This document shows positions 51,300-60,846 of a stretch of DNA of 64,000 nucleotides, in pieces. The DNA lies in the NCBI GenBank assembly GCA_944393505.1, contig CALYAK010000004.1:22467-86466 (forward strand), read 5' to 3'. This stretch comes from an uncultured Clostridia bacterium (GTDB lineage: Bacteria; Bacillota; Clostridia; TANB77; CAG-508). The notes beneath the pieces are model-generated. The model was not told the origin of the DNA. It did no database searches and saw only the letters and a list, made by a program, of their open reading frames with translations. Made by a program: the position numbers and the translations under genes. Numbering within the stretch: the stretch's first letter is position 1; each line of letters begins with the position of its first letter.

Positions 51300-52133
51300 A
51301 TGGAAGAACTAATCATACTAGGAACTGGATATGCAATGGCTTTAGATTGCTATAACACATGTTTTTTATTAAAAAATTCAAAAGAAGAAATGATTTTGGT
51401 TGATACTGGAGGCGGTAATCAAATTCTAAAAAGATTAAAAGAAGCAAAGGTAGAAATGAATCAAATTCATCATATCATTTTGTCACACAAGCATACGGAT
51501 CATGTATTAGGAATTTTTTGGATTATTCGAAGAATGCAAAAAATTCTAGCAAATGGTACCTACGAAGGAAATTTAACGATTTATATGCATCGAGAATTAG
51601 AAAGTGAAGTACGACAAATTTGTAATCTCCTTTTGCCACAAAAATTTTTGCGATGGATTGATGATCGTATATTATTTCAAGTAGTAGAAGATCAAGAAAT
51701 TGTTCCGATGAATTCTTATTCTATTCAATTTTTTGATTTGCAATCCAAAAAAGATAAACAATTTGGATTTCGAACCACATTGGAAAATGGAGAAACCCTT
51801 GTGTTTTTTGGAGATGAAATGTTCCGTGAAGAATTAAGAAAAGAAGTAGAAGGAGCGGATTGGCTACTTCATGAAGCTTTTTGCTTAGAATGTGATGCAG
51901 AAGAAATGAAACCATATGAAAAAATGCATTCGACAGCAAAAGTAGCAAGTCAAAAGGCGGAAAGCTTAGGCGTAAAAAATCTAATTCTTTATCACACGGA
52001 AGATAAGCGCCTAAAGGATCGAAAAAGACTTTATACGGAAGAAGGAAGCCAATATTTTTCTGGTAACCTTTATGTACCAGATGATTTGGAAAGAATAGTA
52101 CTTTCTAAGAAAAAGAATGATTGCGAAATATAG
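51300..52133 (+). CDS. Metallo-beta-lactamase-fold hydrolase (RNase Z-like)
   Basis: 277 residues from the ATG at 51300, behind AAAAGGAGAATCCA; a longer start inside the PHP gene lacks a site. Starts LIILGTGYAM, then metal motif HKHTDHVLG, a middle DTGGGNQ, GDEM, and late HEAF and H in YHTEDKR. The order is close to RNase Z/AtsA-like enzymes; the tRNA exosite is not visible, so the substrate stays open. Confidence 0.85.
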   Translation: MEELIILGTGYAMALDCYNTCFLLKNSKEEMILVDTGGGNQILKRLKEAKVEMNQIHHIILSHKHTDHVLGIFWIIRRMQKILANGTYEGNLTIYMHRELESEVRQICNLLLPQKFLRWIDDRILFQVVEDQEIVPMNSYSIQFFDLQSKKDKQFGFRTTLENGETLVFFGDEMFREELRKEVEGADWLLHEAFCLECDAEEMKPYEKMHSTAKVASQKAESLGVKNLILYHTEDKRLKDRKRLYTEEGSQYFSGNLYVPDDLERIVLSKKKNDCEI

Positions 52134-52145
52134 GGGGAAGGCAAA

Positions 52146-53312
52146 GTGACAGATTTCTTAATTAAACGTTTTGTCAAAAATCCAGAACAAGTAAAAGAGA
52201 ATGAAGTAAGGGAAAATTATGCGATGCTATCGACAACAACAGGGATTGTTGTGAATTTAGTTCTATCCATTGGCAAGATCATCATTGGTATTTTATCCAA
52301 TTCGATGTCGATTTTATCGGATGGTTTAAACAATATTACAGATGCAGGATCATCGGTTGTAACAATGATTGGATTTAAGATGTCTCAAAAAAAGATGGAT
52401 CAAGATCATCCATGGGGACATGGAAGAATGGAGTACATTGCAGCATTTATTGTGGATTTACTAATCATTTTAGTAGGAATTGAATTATTCCAATCTTCAA
52501 TCGATAAGATTATTCATCCATTAACACCAAATATTAGTGAAATTGCGATTGTGATCTTGGTGATTGCAATCCTAGCCAAATTATGGTTATTTGTATTTTA
52601 CCGAAAAATAGCAAAAAAGATTGATTCATCAGCCATTCAAGCAACAGCTTATGATAGCATTTCGGATACGGTTTCTACATCTGTTGTTTTAATTTCCACA
52701 CTAGTAACCAAATTTACAGGATATAATATTGATGGCTATGTGAGTATTTTAGTAGCTGGTTTTATCCTATTTACAGGCTTTAAGGCAGTAAAAGAAATTG
52801 TTGATTTGCTATTAGGAACAAAACCAGATCCGGAATTTATTCAAGAAATTGAAGAATTTACGAAAAATTATCCAGAAATTATTGGTATTCATGACATTAT
52901 GGTTCATGATTATGGACCAGGAAGAAAGATTTTATCCTTTCATGCCGAAGTTCCGGCTAATAGTAATATTGAAAAAGCACATGATGTCATAGATCAATTA
53001 GAATCCGATCTATACAAAAAATTTTCAGTGATTACAACAATTCATATGGATCCAATTGCAATTCACGATGAAGAAATTAATCAAATGAGAGAAATTGCTG
53101 AAAAAATTGTAAAAGAAATTTCTCCAGAAGCATCCATTCATGACTTTCGAATTACTAATGGAGGAGAAAGAGTAAATATGATTTTTGACTTACTTCTTCC
53201 GTTCGAGTTAGAAAAACAAGCAGAAGAGATTGAAAAAAAGATTAAAGAAAGAATTCATCAAGAAAATGAAAAATATTATGCCGTGATAAAAGTGGAATAT
53301 CCATATTATTAA
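52146..53312 (+). CDS. Cation diffusion facilitator transporter
   Basis: 388 residues, GTG start behind GGGGGAAGGCAAA. Six transmembrane helices with metal-site motifs SILSDGLNNITDAGSSV in helix 2 and the HPWGHGRMEY loop, and D in helix 5 (AYDSISDTVSTS). The long C-terminal cytoplasmic domain (from about 205) has IHDIMVHDYGPGRKILSFHAEVP and IHMDP. Exports divalent ions (Zn, Mn, Fe). Specificity is not certain from sequence. Confidence 0.92.
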   Translation: MTDFLIKRFVKNPEQVKENEVRENYAMLSTTTGIVVNLVLSIGKIIIGILSNSMSILSDGLNNITDAGSSVVTMIGFKMSQKKMDQDHPWGHGRMEYIAAFIVDLLIILVGIELFQSSIDKIIHPLTPNISEIAIVILVIAILAKLWLFVFYRKIAKKIDSSAIQATAYDSISDTVSTSVVLISTLVTKFTGYNIDGYVSILVAGFILFTGFKAVKEIVDLLLGTKPDPEFIQEIEEFTKNYPEIIGIHDIMVHDYGPGRKILSFHAEVPANSNIEKAHDVIDQLESDLYKKFSVITTIHMDPIAIHDEEINQMREIAEKIVKEISPEASIHDFRITNGGERVNMIFDLLLPFELEKQAEEIEKKIKERIHQENEKYYAVIKVEYPYY

Positions 53313-53332
53313 TTAATAGGAGATAACAAAGG

Positions 53333-54004
53333 ATGGGAAAGAATCGAGTTGTATACTTCCAAAATGCGGAAGAATATGCAGAAAAGCATTTTGGAAAACC
53401 AATTTCAACAAAAACAATCATGAATGAAAAAGAAAAATATGCAGAGATATTTTCAGAAGGATGTCAACCATTAGAGAAACTTCTCTTAAAAATATGGGGA
53501 GAAGGCTATGATACACTTGCCTGCTGTAAAGGGCATGAACTTCCAGAAAGCTATCTAAAGATTACAGGTCATAAGATTAAACGAATGTCAGCAGAAGAAT
53601 ATCACATGAGACAAAAGGGACCATGGTTTCAAAAACCGAGAGGATTTGTAAAAGCACCAGAATTTACTTATCCATATATTGAACTTCACAATTTACAACC
53701 AAAAGAAGTAAGCAGTTTACGAAATTTTTTAAAAATGAATTTAGATTTGCCTGGAAACGTAGAAATTACTTACGGAGAAAGATCAATTCGTATATTGTTT
53801 CATAATCAATATGATGCGAAGAGTAAAAGAATTGATAATACAGAATGTTGGCAACAAATTTTAGATGTGGTCAATCAATATTTTGAAAGATTAAAAATGA
53901 CATGGAAGGAACAAGTAAAGGAAACAGCAGGAGCAGAACCTCTTTTTCTAGAGGATGTTCCAAAAGAAAGACAAACAGAAACAGATCAAAAAGCAAGAGA
54001 ATAA
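53333..54004 (+). CDS. Hypothetical protein with GYxTxxCCxGH motif
   Basis: 223 residues, ATG behind AATAGGAGATAACAAAGG. Central motif LLLKIWGEGYDTLACCKGHELPESY resembles the Gy-T-a-C-GH element of several small uncharacterised Firmicutes proteins that may bind metal. The rest is alpha/beta with YPYIELHNLQPKEVSSLRNFLK. No membrane segment. Function unknown; 20 bp after the CDF gene on the same strand. Confidence 0.6.
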   Translation: MGKNRVVYFQNAEEYAEKHFGKPISTKTIMNEKEKYAEIFSEGCQPLEKLLLKIWGEGYDTLACCKGHELPESYLKITGHKIKRMSAEEYHMRQKGPWFQKPRGFVKAPEFTYPYIELHNLQPKEVSSLRNFLKMNLDLPGNVEITYGERSIRILFHNQYDAKSKRIDNTECWQQILDVVNQYFERLKMTWKEQVKETAGAEPLFLEDVPKERQTETDQKARE

Positions 54005-54030
54005 TTTGGGTTCTCTTGCTTTTGTTTTTG
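53989..54030. terminator. Terminator overlapping the stop of the preceding gene
   Basis: AAAAGCAAGAGAA (53989-54001) pairs exactly with TTCTCTTGCTTTT (54011-54023); T-rich on the plus side. It also faces the end of the minus-strand pseudogene at 54,042. Confidence 0.8.
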
Positions 54031-54041
54031 TTTGTCTTTTC

Positions 54042-54796
54042 TTAAGACTCTGAAGAATCAGCTGTTGCTGGGCAATATTCCCAAGCTATCGAAGTTACTA
54101 CATCATTGGTGAAATGAAATACCATTCGGCTATATGCATCTTGCGTTGTTGCATAGTCTGAAAGATAAGGACTTCTTAAAGAAACATACTCGATCGTTGA
54201 TTCTGTTTGTGTACTAGCATAAGTATTAATAAATCCATAGCTATAACTGTCCGTTATCTGAGCATCAAAAAGTTGATCTCGTAAACGATCACCGTATAAA
54301 AACTTACCAAGGACTTGTCCATTTACTGTATAATCTTTTAATTGATCCTCATGGTAAAAAGCTTGGATAACATCTTCTTTTTTCGATCCGACTTTTAAGT
54401 TACGTGTAAAGGTATATTCAGGACTTGTTGTAGTAACACTTCCGTAACAGCATTTCTCCTCTTCCGAAGTTATAAAAGGTAAGGGTTAGGTCATCCCCAT
54501 AAGAATAGGTAATATAACGGCCATAGATAAAAGGAGATCCAGATTGATCTAAAGAATCTTTTTCTTCATCAGGTGTTCCTAAAATACGTACAACGTCAGA
54601 ACGTGTCATTCCATAAGTTAAATTTCCCAAAACTAAATCGTTATCATCAAATTGAGTTGCTCCATCAGCCAAGGGAGGAAGTGTATTCGAATCTAAAGAA
54701 AAAGAATTTTGAGATTGGTAAATTCGAACTCCAATAATGATGATCCAAATTACAACAAAAACACAAATACATATAATAATTCCGTTTTTTTCTCAT
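54042..54796 (-). pseudogene. Anchored SmpA/BamE-like repeat protein, broken by two frameshifts
   Basis: Reading from ATG 54796 (behind AAAGGAGAACATTTT) the protein would start M-R-K-K and then must shift at a run of seven A to continue with NGIIICICVFVVIWIIIIGVRIY (a membrane anchor) and LADGATQFDDNDLVLGNLTYGMTRSDVVRILGTPDEEKD. A second shift near the GGAAGAGGAGAAATG tract at about 54,455 is needed to reach YTFTRNLKVGSKKEDVIQAFYHED and the C-terminus. Both shifts are of one extra base. The two halves carry related V/I-L-G-x-P-type domains. The gene has decayed, unless both sites are sequencing errors. Confidence 0.75.
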
Positions 54797-54941
54797 AAAA
54801 TGTTCTCCTTTCTTTTCTTAACTTATTATACCGATAAAAAATGAAAAAGAAAAGGAAGAAGTAAAAGAAATCAAAAAAAATAATGCACTTTTGAAAGCTT
54901 TATGATAAGATAAAACAAAATATCGAAATTTCGGAGAAATT

Positions 54942-55901
54942 ATGGAACGATCAAATGAAATTGAAATTGCTTTAGAAGAAGAAATAAAACAAATCAACCC
55001 AGAAAAATTAAAGCAAGAAGCGCAGAATTTAAGTAGACGATATTGTGAAGAAGAAAGAAAAAGTCAGAACTTTATTTCTTCTCGTGAAAGTGCTCTTGCC
55101 TATGCGATTATTCGAATGCCTGCAACATATACAGCAGTTCAAACTGTTTTAAAAGAATGGAAAGATCGAACGAAATTAGCTTCAAGTAAGATTCAAACAA
55201 TTTTAGATTTAGGAGCAGGAACAGGAGCTGCAACACTTGCTTTGAAAGAGCAATTTCCAGAAGCGGATATAACTTGTGTGGAGAGAGAAGAAGAAATGAT
55301 TCAATTAGGAAAACGTTTACTTTCTTTTCTGGTAGATGAAAAAACACAGTGGGTATCACAAGATTTATTAGAAAAGCCAATCGAACAAAAGGCAGATCTA
55401 GTGATGGAGTCATATTTATGTAATGAATGGAAAGAAGAGGATCGAAAGAAAGTCATTCGCCAGATGTTCGAGCTAGCCAATCAATTTGTTATATTCGTCG
55501 AGCCAGGAACACCGGAGAGCTTCAAAAGATTAGAAACGATAAAATTAATTGGAAAAGAAAAAGGATTTTCTTTGATTGCTCCTTGTACACACGATGGCCC
55601 TTGTAAATTAGAAGAACATGATTGGTGTCATTCCATTTGCCGTGTACAAAGAAGCAAGATTCATCGAAGACTAAAGCAAGGAGAATTACCTTATGAAGAC
55701 GAGAAGTTTTCCTATTTGATTTTTTCCAAGACTCCCTATCCAAGAGCAGAAAGAAGAATTTTAAGAAAGCCAATCATTGAAAAAAATCGAGTTACCATAA
55801 AAGTATGTACCAAAGAAGAAATAACAGAATTGATCGTGACCAAAAAAGAAAAAGAACTTTATCAGATCGCTAAAAAGAAAAAATGTGGTGATACGATTTA
55901 G
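54942..55901 (+). CDS. Rsm22-like ribosomal small-subunit methyltransferase
   Basis: 319 residues. SAM-binding motif ILDLGAGTGAATLALKEQFPEADITCVERE near residues 88-115. After the Rossmann domain a cysteine-rich element follows, CTHDGPCKLEEHDWCHSICR, the metal/FeS hallmark of the Rsm22 family, then LPYEDEKFSYLIFSK. Mitochondrial and bacterial members act in small-subunit rRNA modification or assembly. Starts an operon with plsC and a lipid kinase. Confidence 0.88.
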   Translation: MERSNEIEIALEEEIKQINPEKLKQEAQNLSRRYCEEERKSQNFISSRESALAYAIIRMPATYTAVQTVLKEWKDRTKLASSKIQTILDLGAGTGAATLALKEQFPEADITCVEREEEMIQLGKRLLSFLVDEKTQWVSQDLLEKPIEQKADLVMESYLCNEWKEEDRKKVIRQMFELANQFVIFVEPGTPESFKRLETIKLIGKEKGFSLIAPCTHDGPCKLEEHDWCHSICRVQRSKIHRRLKQGELPYEDEKFSYLIFSKTPYPRAERRILRKPIIEKNRVTIKVCTKEEITELIVTKKEKELYQIAKKKKCGDTI

Positions 55902-55912
55902 GAGGAAGGAAA

Positions 55913-56488
55913 ATGAAAAAAAGCAAAATATTGTATCATTTGGTAAAACCAATTTATGCAATTCCTCTACGTCTTCTCTATCGACCAAAATTAATCGGAA
56001 AACAAAATATTCCACAAGAAGGACCGATCATTTTTGCGGCAAATCATAAGATGGCATTTGATCCCTTACTGGTACTAGTTTCTACCAAAAGAGAGGTAAG
56101 CTATTTAGCGAAAAGCGAACTATTCCGAGGATTACATGGTTGGGTTTTTCGAAAAATAGGAATGATTCCAGTCTTTCGAGGAAAACAAAATGCAGCAGCA
56201 GTCTTAGAAGCAGCAGAAGTTTTAAAAGCAGGTGGAGCAATTGGAGTTTTTCCAGAAGGAAAAAGAAACCGAACACAAGAAGATTTGTTACCATTTCGAA
56301 GAGGAGCGGTAAGACTTGCAAAAGAAACCTCTTCACTGATTATTCCTTGTGCTATTAAAGGAAAATACCGACTATTTCGAAAAGGAATTCAGATTGAATT
56401 TGGAAAACCAATTCAAGTCAATTCATACGAAATTGATCAAGCAAACGAAATCTTACGAGAAGAAATTCGAAAATTATTGAGGAAATAA
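55913..56488 (+). CDS. plsC: 1-acyl-sn-glycerol-3-phosphate acyltransferase
   Basis: 191 residues. Motif I NHKMAFDP (HxxxxD with His and Asp), motif II region PVFRGK, motif III FPEGKRNR and motif IV VIPCAIKGKYR-type segment are all present. Makes phosphatidic acid at the membrane. The small size is normal for Firmicutes PlsC. Overlap-free 11-bp gap to the methyltransferase and a two-base gap to the next gene indicate one operon. Confidence 0.93.
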   Translation: MKKSKILYHLVKPIYAIPLRLLYRPKLIGKQNIPQEGPIIFAANHKMAFDPLLVLVSTKREVSYLAKSELFRGLHGWVFRKIGMIPVFRGKQNAAAVLEAAEVLKAGGAIGVFPEGKRNRTQEDLLPFRRGAVRLAKETSSLIIPCAIKGKYRLFRKGIQIEFGKPIQVNSYEIDQANEILREEIRKLLRK

Positions 56489-56490
56489 AG

Positions 56491-57369
56491 ATGCAAAAAT
56501 ATATATTTGTCATTAATCCAGTAGCTGGAAAAGGAAAAAGTTTAAAGTTAATACCAAAAATCGAAGAAGAATGTCAAAAAAGGGGATTTTCTTATGAGAT
56601 TGTTTATACAAAAAAAGAAATACCGATCGAAGAACAATTAAAAGATTATCAAGATGCAATTTTTTATGCGGTAGGAGGAGATGGACTAATATCCCAGGTT
56701 TTGAAAGCAGTAGTGGGGACCAATAACCGATTAGCGGTAATACCGGCTGGGTCTGGCAATGATTTTTATAAAACGGTTCAAAAATTAGAAGATGGAGAAC
56801 ATCAAATTGACATTGGAAAAATCAATGATCAGTATTTTATCAATGTTGCATGCATAGGGATTGATGCAGAAGTAGCCAATAACATCGAAGAACTTCGAAA
56901 AACCAAGATACCGACTTCACAATTATATAATGCAAGTATTATCTATACTTTTTTTCAATATCAACCTAAAAAAGTGGAATTTAAAACAAAGGTTAAAGAA
57001 ATCAAAAAAGAGTCAATGATCATTAGTATTTGTAATGGTGCTTTTTATGGTGGTGGCTATCAAATTGCACCAAAATCAAGTTTAACAGATGGGCTATTTG
57101 ATGTGTATTATGCAGACAAATTTCGAAAAATTCATATGCTTTCTTTACTACCAAAACTAAGAAGGGGAAAACATGAAGGAAAGCGATATGTTCATAAATT
57201 TCGTACCAATCATGTGGAAATTATAACAGAAGAAGAACTTACCTTTAATGTGGATGGAGAAAAACTAAAAGGAACACATTTTGTGTTAGATGTTTTACCA
57301 AAAGCAATTATATTTTCCAATCAAAAAGATTTTGTAGAAAAGATTCAAAACGAGAGTCTAAATAAATAG
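56491..57369 (+). CDS. dagK: Diacylglycerol/lipid kinase family protein
   Basis: 292 residues. YegS/DgkB-type: VINPVAGKGKSLK at the N-terminus, YAVGGDGLISQVLKAV with the GGDGT-like loop (here GGDGL), VIPAGSGNDFYK, GACIGIDA-type region (VACIGIDAEV), and NGAFYGGGYQIAPKSSLTDGLFDVYY. The GGDGL substitution for GGDGT is an oddity but the rest is intact. Phosphorylates diacylglycerol left over by lipoteichoic-acid synthesis; the LTA-synthase-like gene follows 15 bp downstream. Confidence 0.88.
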   Translation: MQKYIFVINPVAGKGKSLKLIPKIEEECQKRGFSYEIVYTKKEIPIEEQLKDYQDAIFYAVGGDGLISQVLKAVVGTNNRLAVIPAGSGNDFYKTVQKLEDGEHQIDIGKINDQYFINVACIGIDAEVANNIEELRKTKIPTSQLYNASIIYTFFQYQPKKVEFKTKVKEIKKESMIISICNGAFYGGGYQIAPKSSLTDGLFDVYYADKFRKIHMLSLLPKLRRGKHEGKRYVHKFRTNHVEIITEEELTFNVDGEKLKGTHFVLDVLPKAIIFSNQKDFVEKIQNESLNK

Positions 57370-57384
57370 GAGAAAGAAAAGAGA

Positions 57385-59322
57385 ATGGAAAACGAAGAAG
57401 AAAAAATGGGACAAGTAGAAACAGAACAAGAGGAATTAAAACAAGAGAAAAAAATTAAAATCGAAGAAAAGAAAAAAGAAATCATTCAAAAAATAAAGAA
57501 ATGGGATTGGAAAACATTTTTAAAAGTACACATTCGAAATTTTCTGATTTTGTTAGTTATATTTTATGTGGTTTATCTTATGATGAATGTCTTTTTGGAA
57601 ACAGATCGAATCACCAAAAGCTTTCAATCTGGGGAGTACTTAAGCGAGATAGAAGAAAGTAGCTTGACAGAGCAACAAAAAGAGGAGATGAGAAAAGATC
57701 TTCTAAAAATAATCTTTGGGTATTGGATTACGGATCGCAATGGCTATTTTACGATCGCAATCTATTTTGCAGTTTTTTGGATCCTGAAGAGTTTTGTGGG
57801 AAAATCCAAAACAGCTTGTTTGATTTTGGTTATTACAGAAATAATTTATGAGATCATTAATTATATTGTAACCAATTTAAGAGGAAGTGGTGTTACAATA
57901 GCAGATGTCTACTCTATTCAAACAGCAATCAATGTAGCGCAAGGAATCCGACCGCAATTTGATGGCTATTTCGTAGCGGGCCTTTTCCTTTTTATCATAG
58001 CTTTATTATTAATCTTAGGACTAGAAATTAAGGAAAAGAAAATAAAAATTTGGCAAAGAATATCGCTATTTTGTTTAGGATGTGTGGTAATCGTCACAAT
58101 TGCTAATTCCGAGTATTTGGAAGAAATCTCTATTTGGAATATCAATCAGACCTATCAATGGCATGGAACGCCACTTGCGATTGTTAAAATGTTAAGTGAC
58201 ATAAGAGTAGAAAAACCGGCAGGATATAACGAACAAGAGGTGAAAACGTTATTAGAAAGTAAACAGCAAGAAGAAAACAAAGAAATTTTAAATGAAGAAG
58301 AATGGCCGAATATTATTGTGGTTATGAATGAATCTTTTTCCGATTTATACCAGACTGCGGAAATTGGAAAACAAGATCCGATTCCATATTTTCGAAGACT
58401 GATTCAAAGAGAAAATGTGATTAGTGGAATTATGTATTCTTCTGAAATTGGAGGAAAAACAGCAAATGTAGAATATGAATTTTTAACCCAAAATACGACA
58501 GCTTTTTTACCAGTTGGTGCAGTACCATATCAACAGTATTCTCAAAAAGAGAGAGAAAATTTAGCACAGACGTTAAAGAATCTTGGCTATCAAACTTCAG
58601 CTATTCATTCTTGGTATAAATCTGGGTATACAAGATCAAAAATCTATCCTCTTTTTGGCTTTGAAAAAGTAGCTTTTTATGAGGATTTGCCAAACTTAGA
58701 GGCTTCTTTTAATGAGGAACATCCAACTGATTTAAGTACTTATCAAGAAGTGATCAAACAATTAGAAGAAAAAGAAACGGGAACCAAATTATTTAATTTT
58801 ACTGTAACTATGCAGAATCATATACCATACACGACTGAAAATGAAGAACAGATCAATTATAGTGATGACCCAGAAATTAATTGCTATTTACAATTGATTC
58901 ATCAATCCGATGAAGCACTAGCATATTTCATTGAGGAGTTAGAAAAACAAGATGAAAAAGTAATTTTATTATTCTTTGGAGATCATCAGCCAAAGTTTCA
59001 AAATAGAGAGTGTGATCTAAGTTCCATTAAGACTTATGAAGTACCCTATTTTATCTGGGCAAATTATGAGATTGAAACACAACAAGGAAAAGATATTAGT
59101 ACGAACTATTTACAAAGTTTACTAATGGAAGTAGCGGGATTACCAAAAACAAACTACACAAATTATATATTAGAATTGCAACAAACCATTCCCGTTATAA
59201 CAAAACAGTTTTATCAAGACTCTACAGGAACGATTTATGATTTGACAGATATGAGTTCTCCAGATTATGCAAAAATAGAGGAATACAAAAAGGTAGTATA
59301 TTATCAAATGTTTCATAAATAA
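57385..59322 (+). CDS. LTA synthase family protein (sulfatase-fold)
   Basis: 645 residues. Acidic cytoplasmic N-terminus, five transmembrane helices (about 55-75, 123-145, 150-165, 195-215 and 225-240) and a large outside sulfatase-like domain from about 300. Active-site pattern NIIVVMNESFSDLYQ puts the Ser/Thr nucleophile in a S-F-S-D context; later metal residues occur in SEIGGKTANVEYEFLT, AIHSWYKSGY and FFGDHQP. Builds polyglycerol-phosphate-type chains from phosphatidylglycerol. The diacylglycerol by-product is recycled by the upstream kinase. Confidence 0.88.
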   Translation: MENEEEKMGQVETEQEELKQEKKIKIEEKKKEIIQKIKKWDWKTFLKVHIRNFLILLVIFYVVYLMMNVFLETDRITKSFQSGEYLSEIEESSLTEQQKEEMRKDLLKIIFGYWITDRNGYFTIAIYFAVFWILKSFVGKSKTACLILVITEIIYEIINYIVTNLRGSGVTIADVYSIQTAINVAQGIRPQFDGYFVAGLFLFIIALLLILGLEIKEKKIKIWQRISLFCLGCVVIVTIANSEYLEEISIWNINQTYQWHGTPLAIVKMLSDIRVEKPAGYNEQEVKTLLESKQQEENKEILNEEEWPNIIVVMNESFSDLYQTAEIGKQDPIPYFRRLIQRENVISGIMYSSEIGGKTANVEYEFLTQNTTAFLPVGAVPYQQYSQKERENLAQTLKNLGYQTSAIHSWYKSGYTRSKIYPLFGFEKVAFYEDLPNLEASFNEEHPTDLSTYQEVIKQLEEKETGTKLFNFTVTMQNHIPYTTENEEQINYSDDPEINCYLQLIHQSDEALAYFIEELEKQDEKVILLFFGDHQPKFQNRECDLSSIKTYEVPYFIWANYEIETQQGKDISTNYLQSLLMEVAGLPKTNYTNYILELQQTIPVITKQFYQDSTGTIYDLTDMSSPDYAKIEEYKKVVYYQMFHK

Positions 59323-59336
59323 AAGAAAGGAAATTC

Positions 59337-60092
59337 ATGAAAAAAGAACAAGAAAAATTTAAGAAAGAGGAATATCATAAGGTTTATCAAAAAATAGACC
59401 TTATGATTGCCCTAGCAATTTTATGTATCCTATTGGGAATAACGGGAGTGGTATTTGGAGCTGAGTTTTTCGAAGAATCACAAATGCATTTACCAATTAC
59501 CTGGTTTGGAGCTCTTTTGGGAATTGCCATTATCCTAATCCTAATGATAGGATTTCAAAATCAAAATTATCGAAAAAGATTTCCACAGATACCAGAATGT
59601 TATGAAAAAAGTGAGAAAAAAGAAGTACAGAAAAAAAGAAACCAAGCTCTTATCGTAGGAGGAGTGGTTTTTGCGATTGGTATACTTTTGGTAGTAGGAT
59701 GTTACTGGTTTGAATTTGTTGAAAAATTATCTTTACTTCCGATTGCAATTCTATTCTTAGCTTTAAGCTACATTTTACCGCAAATCGCCTATTGGAAATT
59801 AGAAGAAGAAAAAATGAATATCAAAAAATATAACCGACAAGGTAAAGAAGAAAAGAGAAGAGCAATTCTATTTGGGAGCGGGATAGTAATAACCATTGTT
59901 CTTACAGGAATTGGGACGCTTCTTTTCCATAATTGGGATATTAGCTTTAGCATCTTTTTCTTTGGTAGTATCCTTTCAATTATGTTGAGTTCCATTGTTG
60001 GAAAAGAGAAAAAAGATAAAGGGGAAAGTTATGAAAAAGATGCAAGATATCGTTCTAATCAAGGGGGAGAAAATACCGATTCGAATTCGTAG
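59337..60092 (+). CDS. Polytopic membrane protein of unknown function
   Basis: 251 residues with six hydrophobic segments arranged as three pairs (about 24-44 and 55-73, 102-122 and 130-150, 178-198 and 203-220). Cytoplasmic loops are basic. The last 20 residues (after SIVGKEKK) overlap the following gene's start by 62 bp and look unnatural, so the original stop may have been lost. No family recognised. Confidence 0.65.
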   Translation: MKKEQEKFKKEEYHKVYQKIDLMIALAILCILLGITGVVFGAEFFEESQMHLPITWFGALLGIAIILILMIGFQNQNYRKRFPQIPECYEKSEKKEVQKKRNQALIVGGVVFAIGILLVVGCYWFEFVEKLSLLPIAILFLALSYILPQIAYWKLEEEKMNIKKYNRQGKEEKRRAILFGSGIVITIVLTGIGTLLFHNWDISFSIFFFGSILSIMLSSIVGKEKKDKGESYEKDARYRSNQGGENTDSNS

Positions 60093-60768
60093 TTATCGTA
60101 ATACGAAAAAAATTCGAATTTTCTTTCACGAGGATTTGCTTTGTGTGAGTAAGCCAACCAGATATAGCAATCGTAGATTAGAAAAATTAATTTTAGAAAA
60201 TGAAGATTTGATTTTCAAACAATATCAAGCAGCGAGAGGAAAAGAAAAAGAATATCGAAAACAATGGAAAACAGGAGAAAAAATCCTTTTTCAAGGCGAA
60301 GAATATGAAATTATACGAGTTGAAAAAATGAATCAAAAAAGGATTACGATTGAAGTCTCAACAGAAGAAAAGAAAATCTTAGTCATTGTTCCAGCAGAAA
60401 AAGAAACGCCAAAAGAGAAAATTGATCAGAAAATGGTTCAACTATTTCGAAACCAAACGGAAGAAATCTTAGCAAGCAGATTGCCTTTTTGGAGTGAGCA
60501 AACAGGACTTGTTTATCAAACAGTAAGAATCAGTGATACGAAGAGTAAATATGGAAGTTGTATGCCACAAAGAAAGGCACTTCAATTTTCAGCAAGGCTT
60601 TCGATGCTTTCCAAGGACGAAGTTGATGCCGTGATTGTTCATGAACTATGTCATTTACAACACGCGAATCATAGCAAGGATTTCTATCAATTAATCCAAG
60701 AATATATGCCAAATTACCTAGAAATCAACCAATTGCTTAAGAAAAATGGAAAAAAAATAATCTTTTAA
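60031..60768 (+). CDS. YgjP-like zinc metallopeptidase domain protein
   Basis: 245 residues from the ATG at 60031 behind AAAGGGGAAAGTT. C-terminal half has SDTKSKYGSCMPQRKALQFSARLSMLSKDEVDAVIVHELCHLQHANHSKDFY, with HELCH and a third His in HSKDF, typical of DUF45/YgjP wss-type gluzincins. N-terminal half is beta-rich. Cytoplasmic. Its start lies inside the previous gene. Confidence 0.88.
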   Translation: MKKMQDIVLIKGEKIPIRIRSYRNTKKIRIFFHEDLLCVSKPTRYSNRRLEKLILENEDLIFKQYQAARGKEKEYRKQWKTGEKILFQGEEYEIIRVEKMNQKRITIEVSTEEKKILVIVPAEKETPKEKIDQKMVQLFRNQTEEILASRLPFWSEQTGLVYQTVRISDTKSKYGSCMPQRKALQFSARLSMLSKDEVDAVIVHELCHLQHANHSKDFYQLIQEYMPNYLEINQLLKKNGKKIIF

Positions 60769-60775
60769 AAATCAC

Positions 60776-60827
60776 TTGCACAAAAAGAAAGAGTATGATA
60801 AGATACGTAAAGTAAGAATTATTCCTA
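60776..60827 (+). promoter_or_regulatory. Promoter and PerR/Fur-like box
   Basis: TTGCAC (60776-60781) and TAAGAT (60799-60804), 17 bp apart. A 15-bp palindrome TAAGAATTATTCCTA (60813-60827, six of seven pairs) covers the predicted start region and resembles the PerR consensus TTATAATNATTATAA. Autoregulation is likely. Confidence 0.6.
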
Positions 60828-60846
60828 TTTTGAGGAAGGTATTTTC

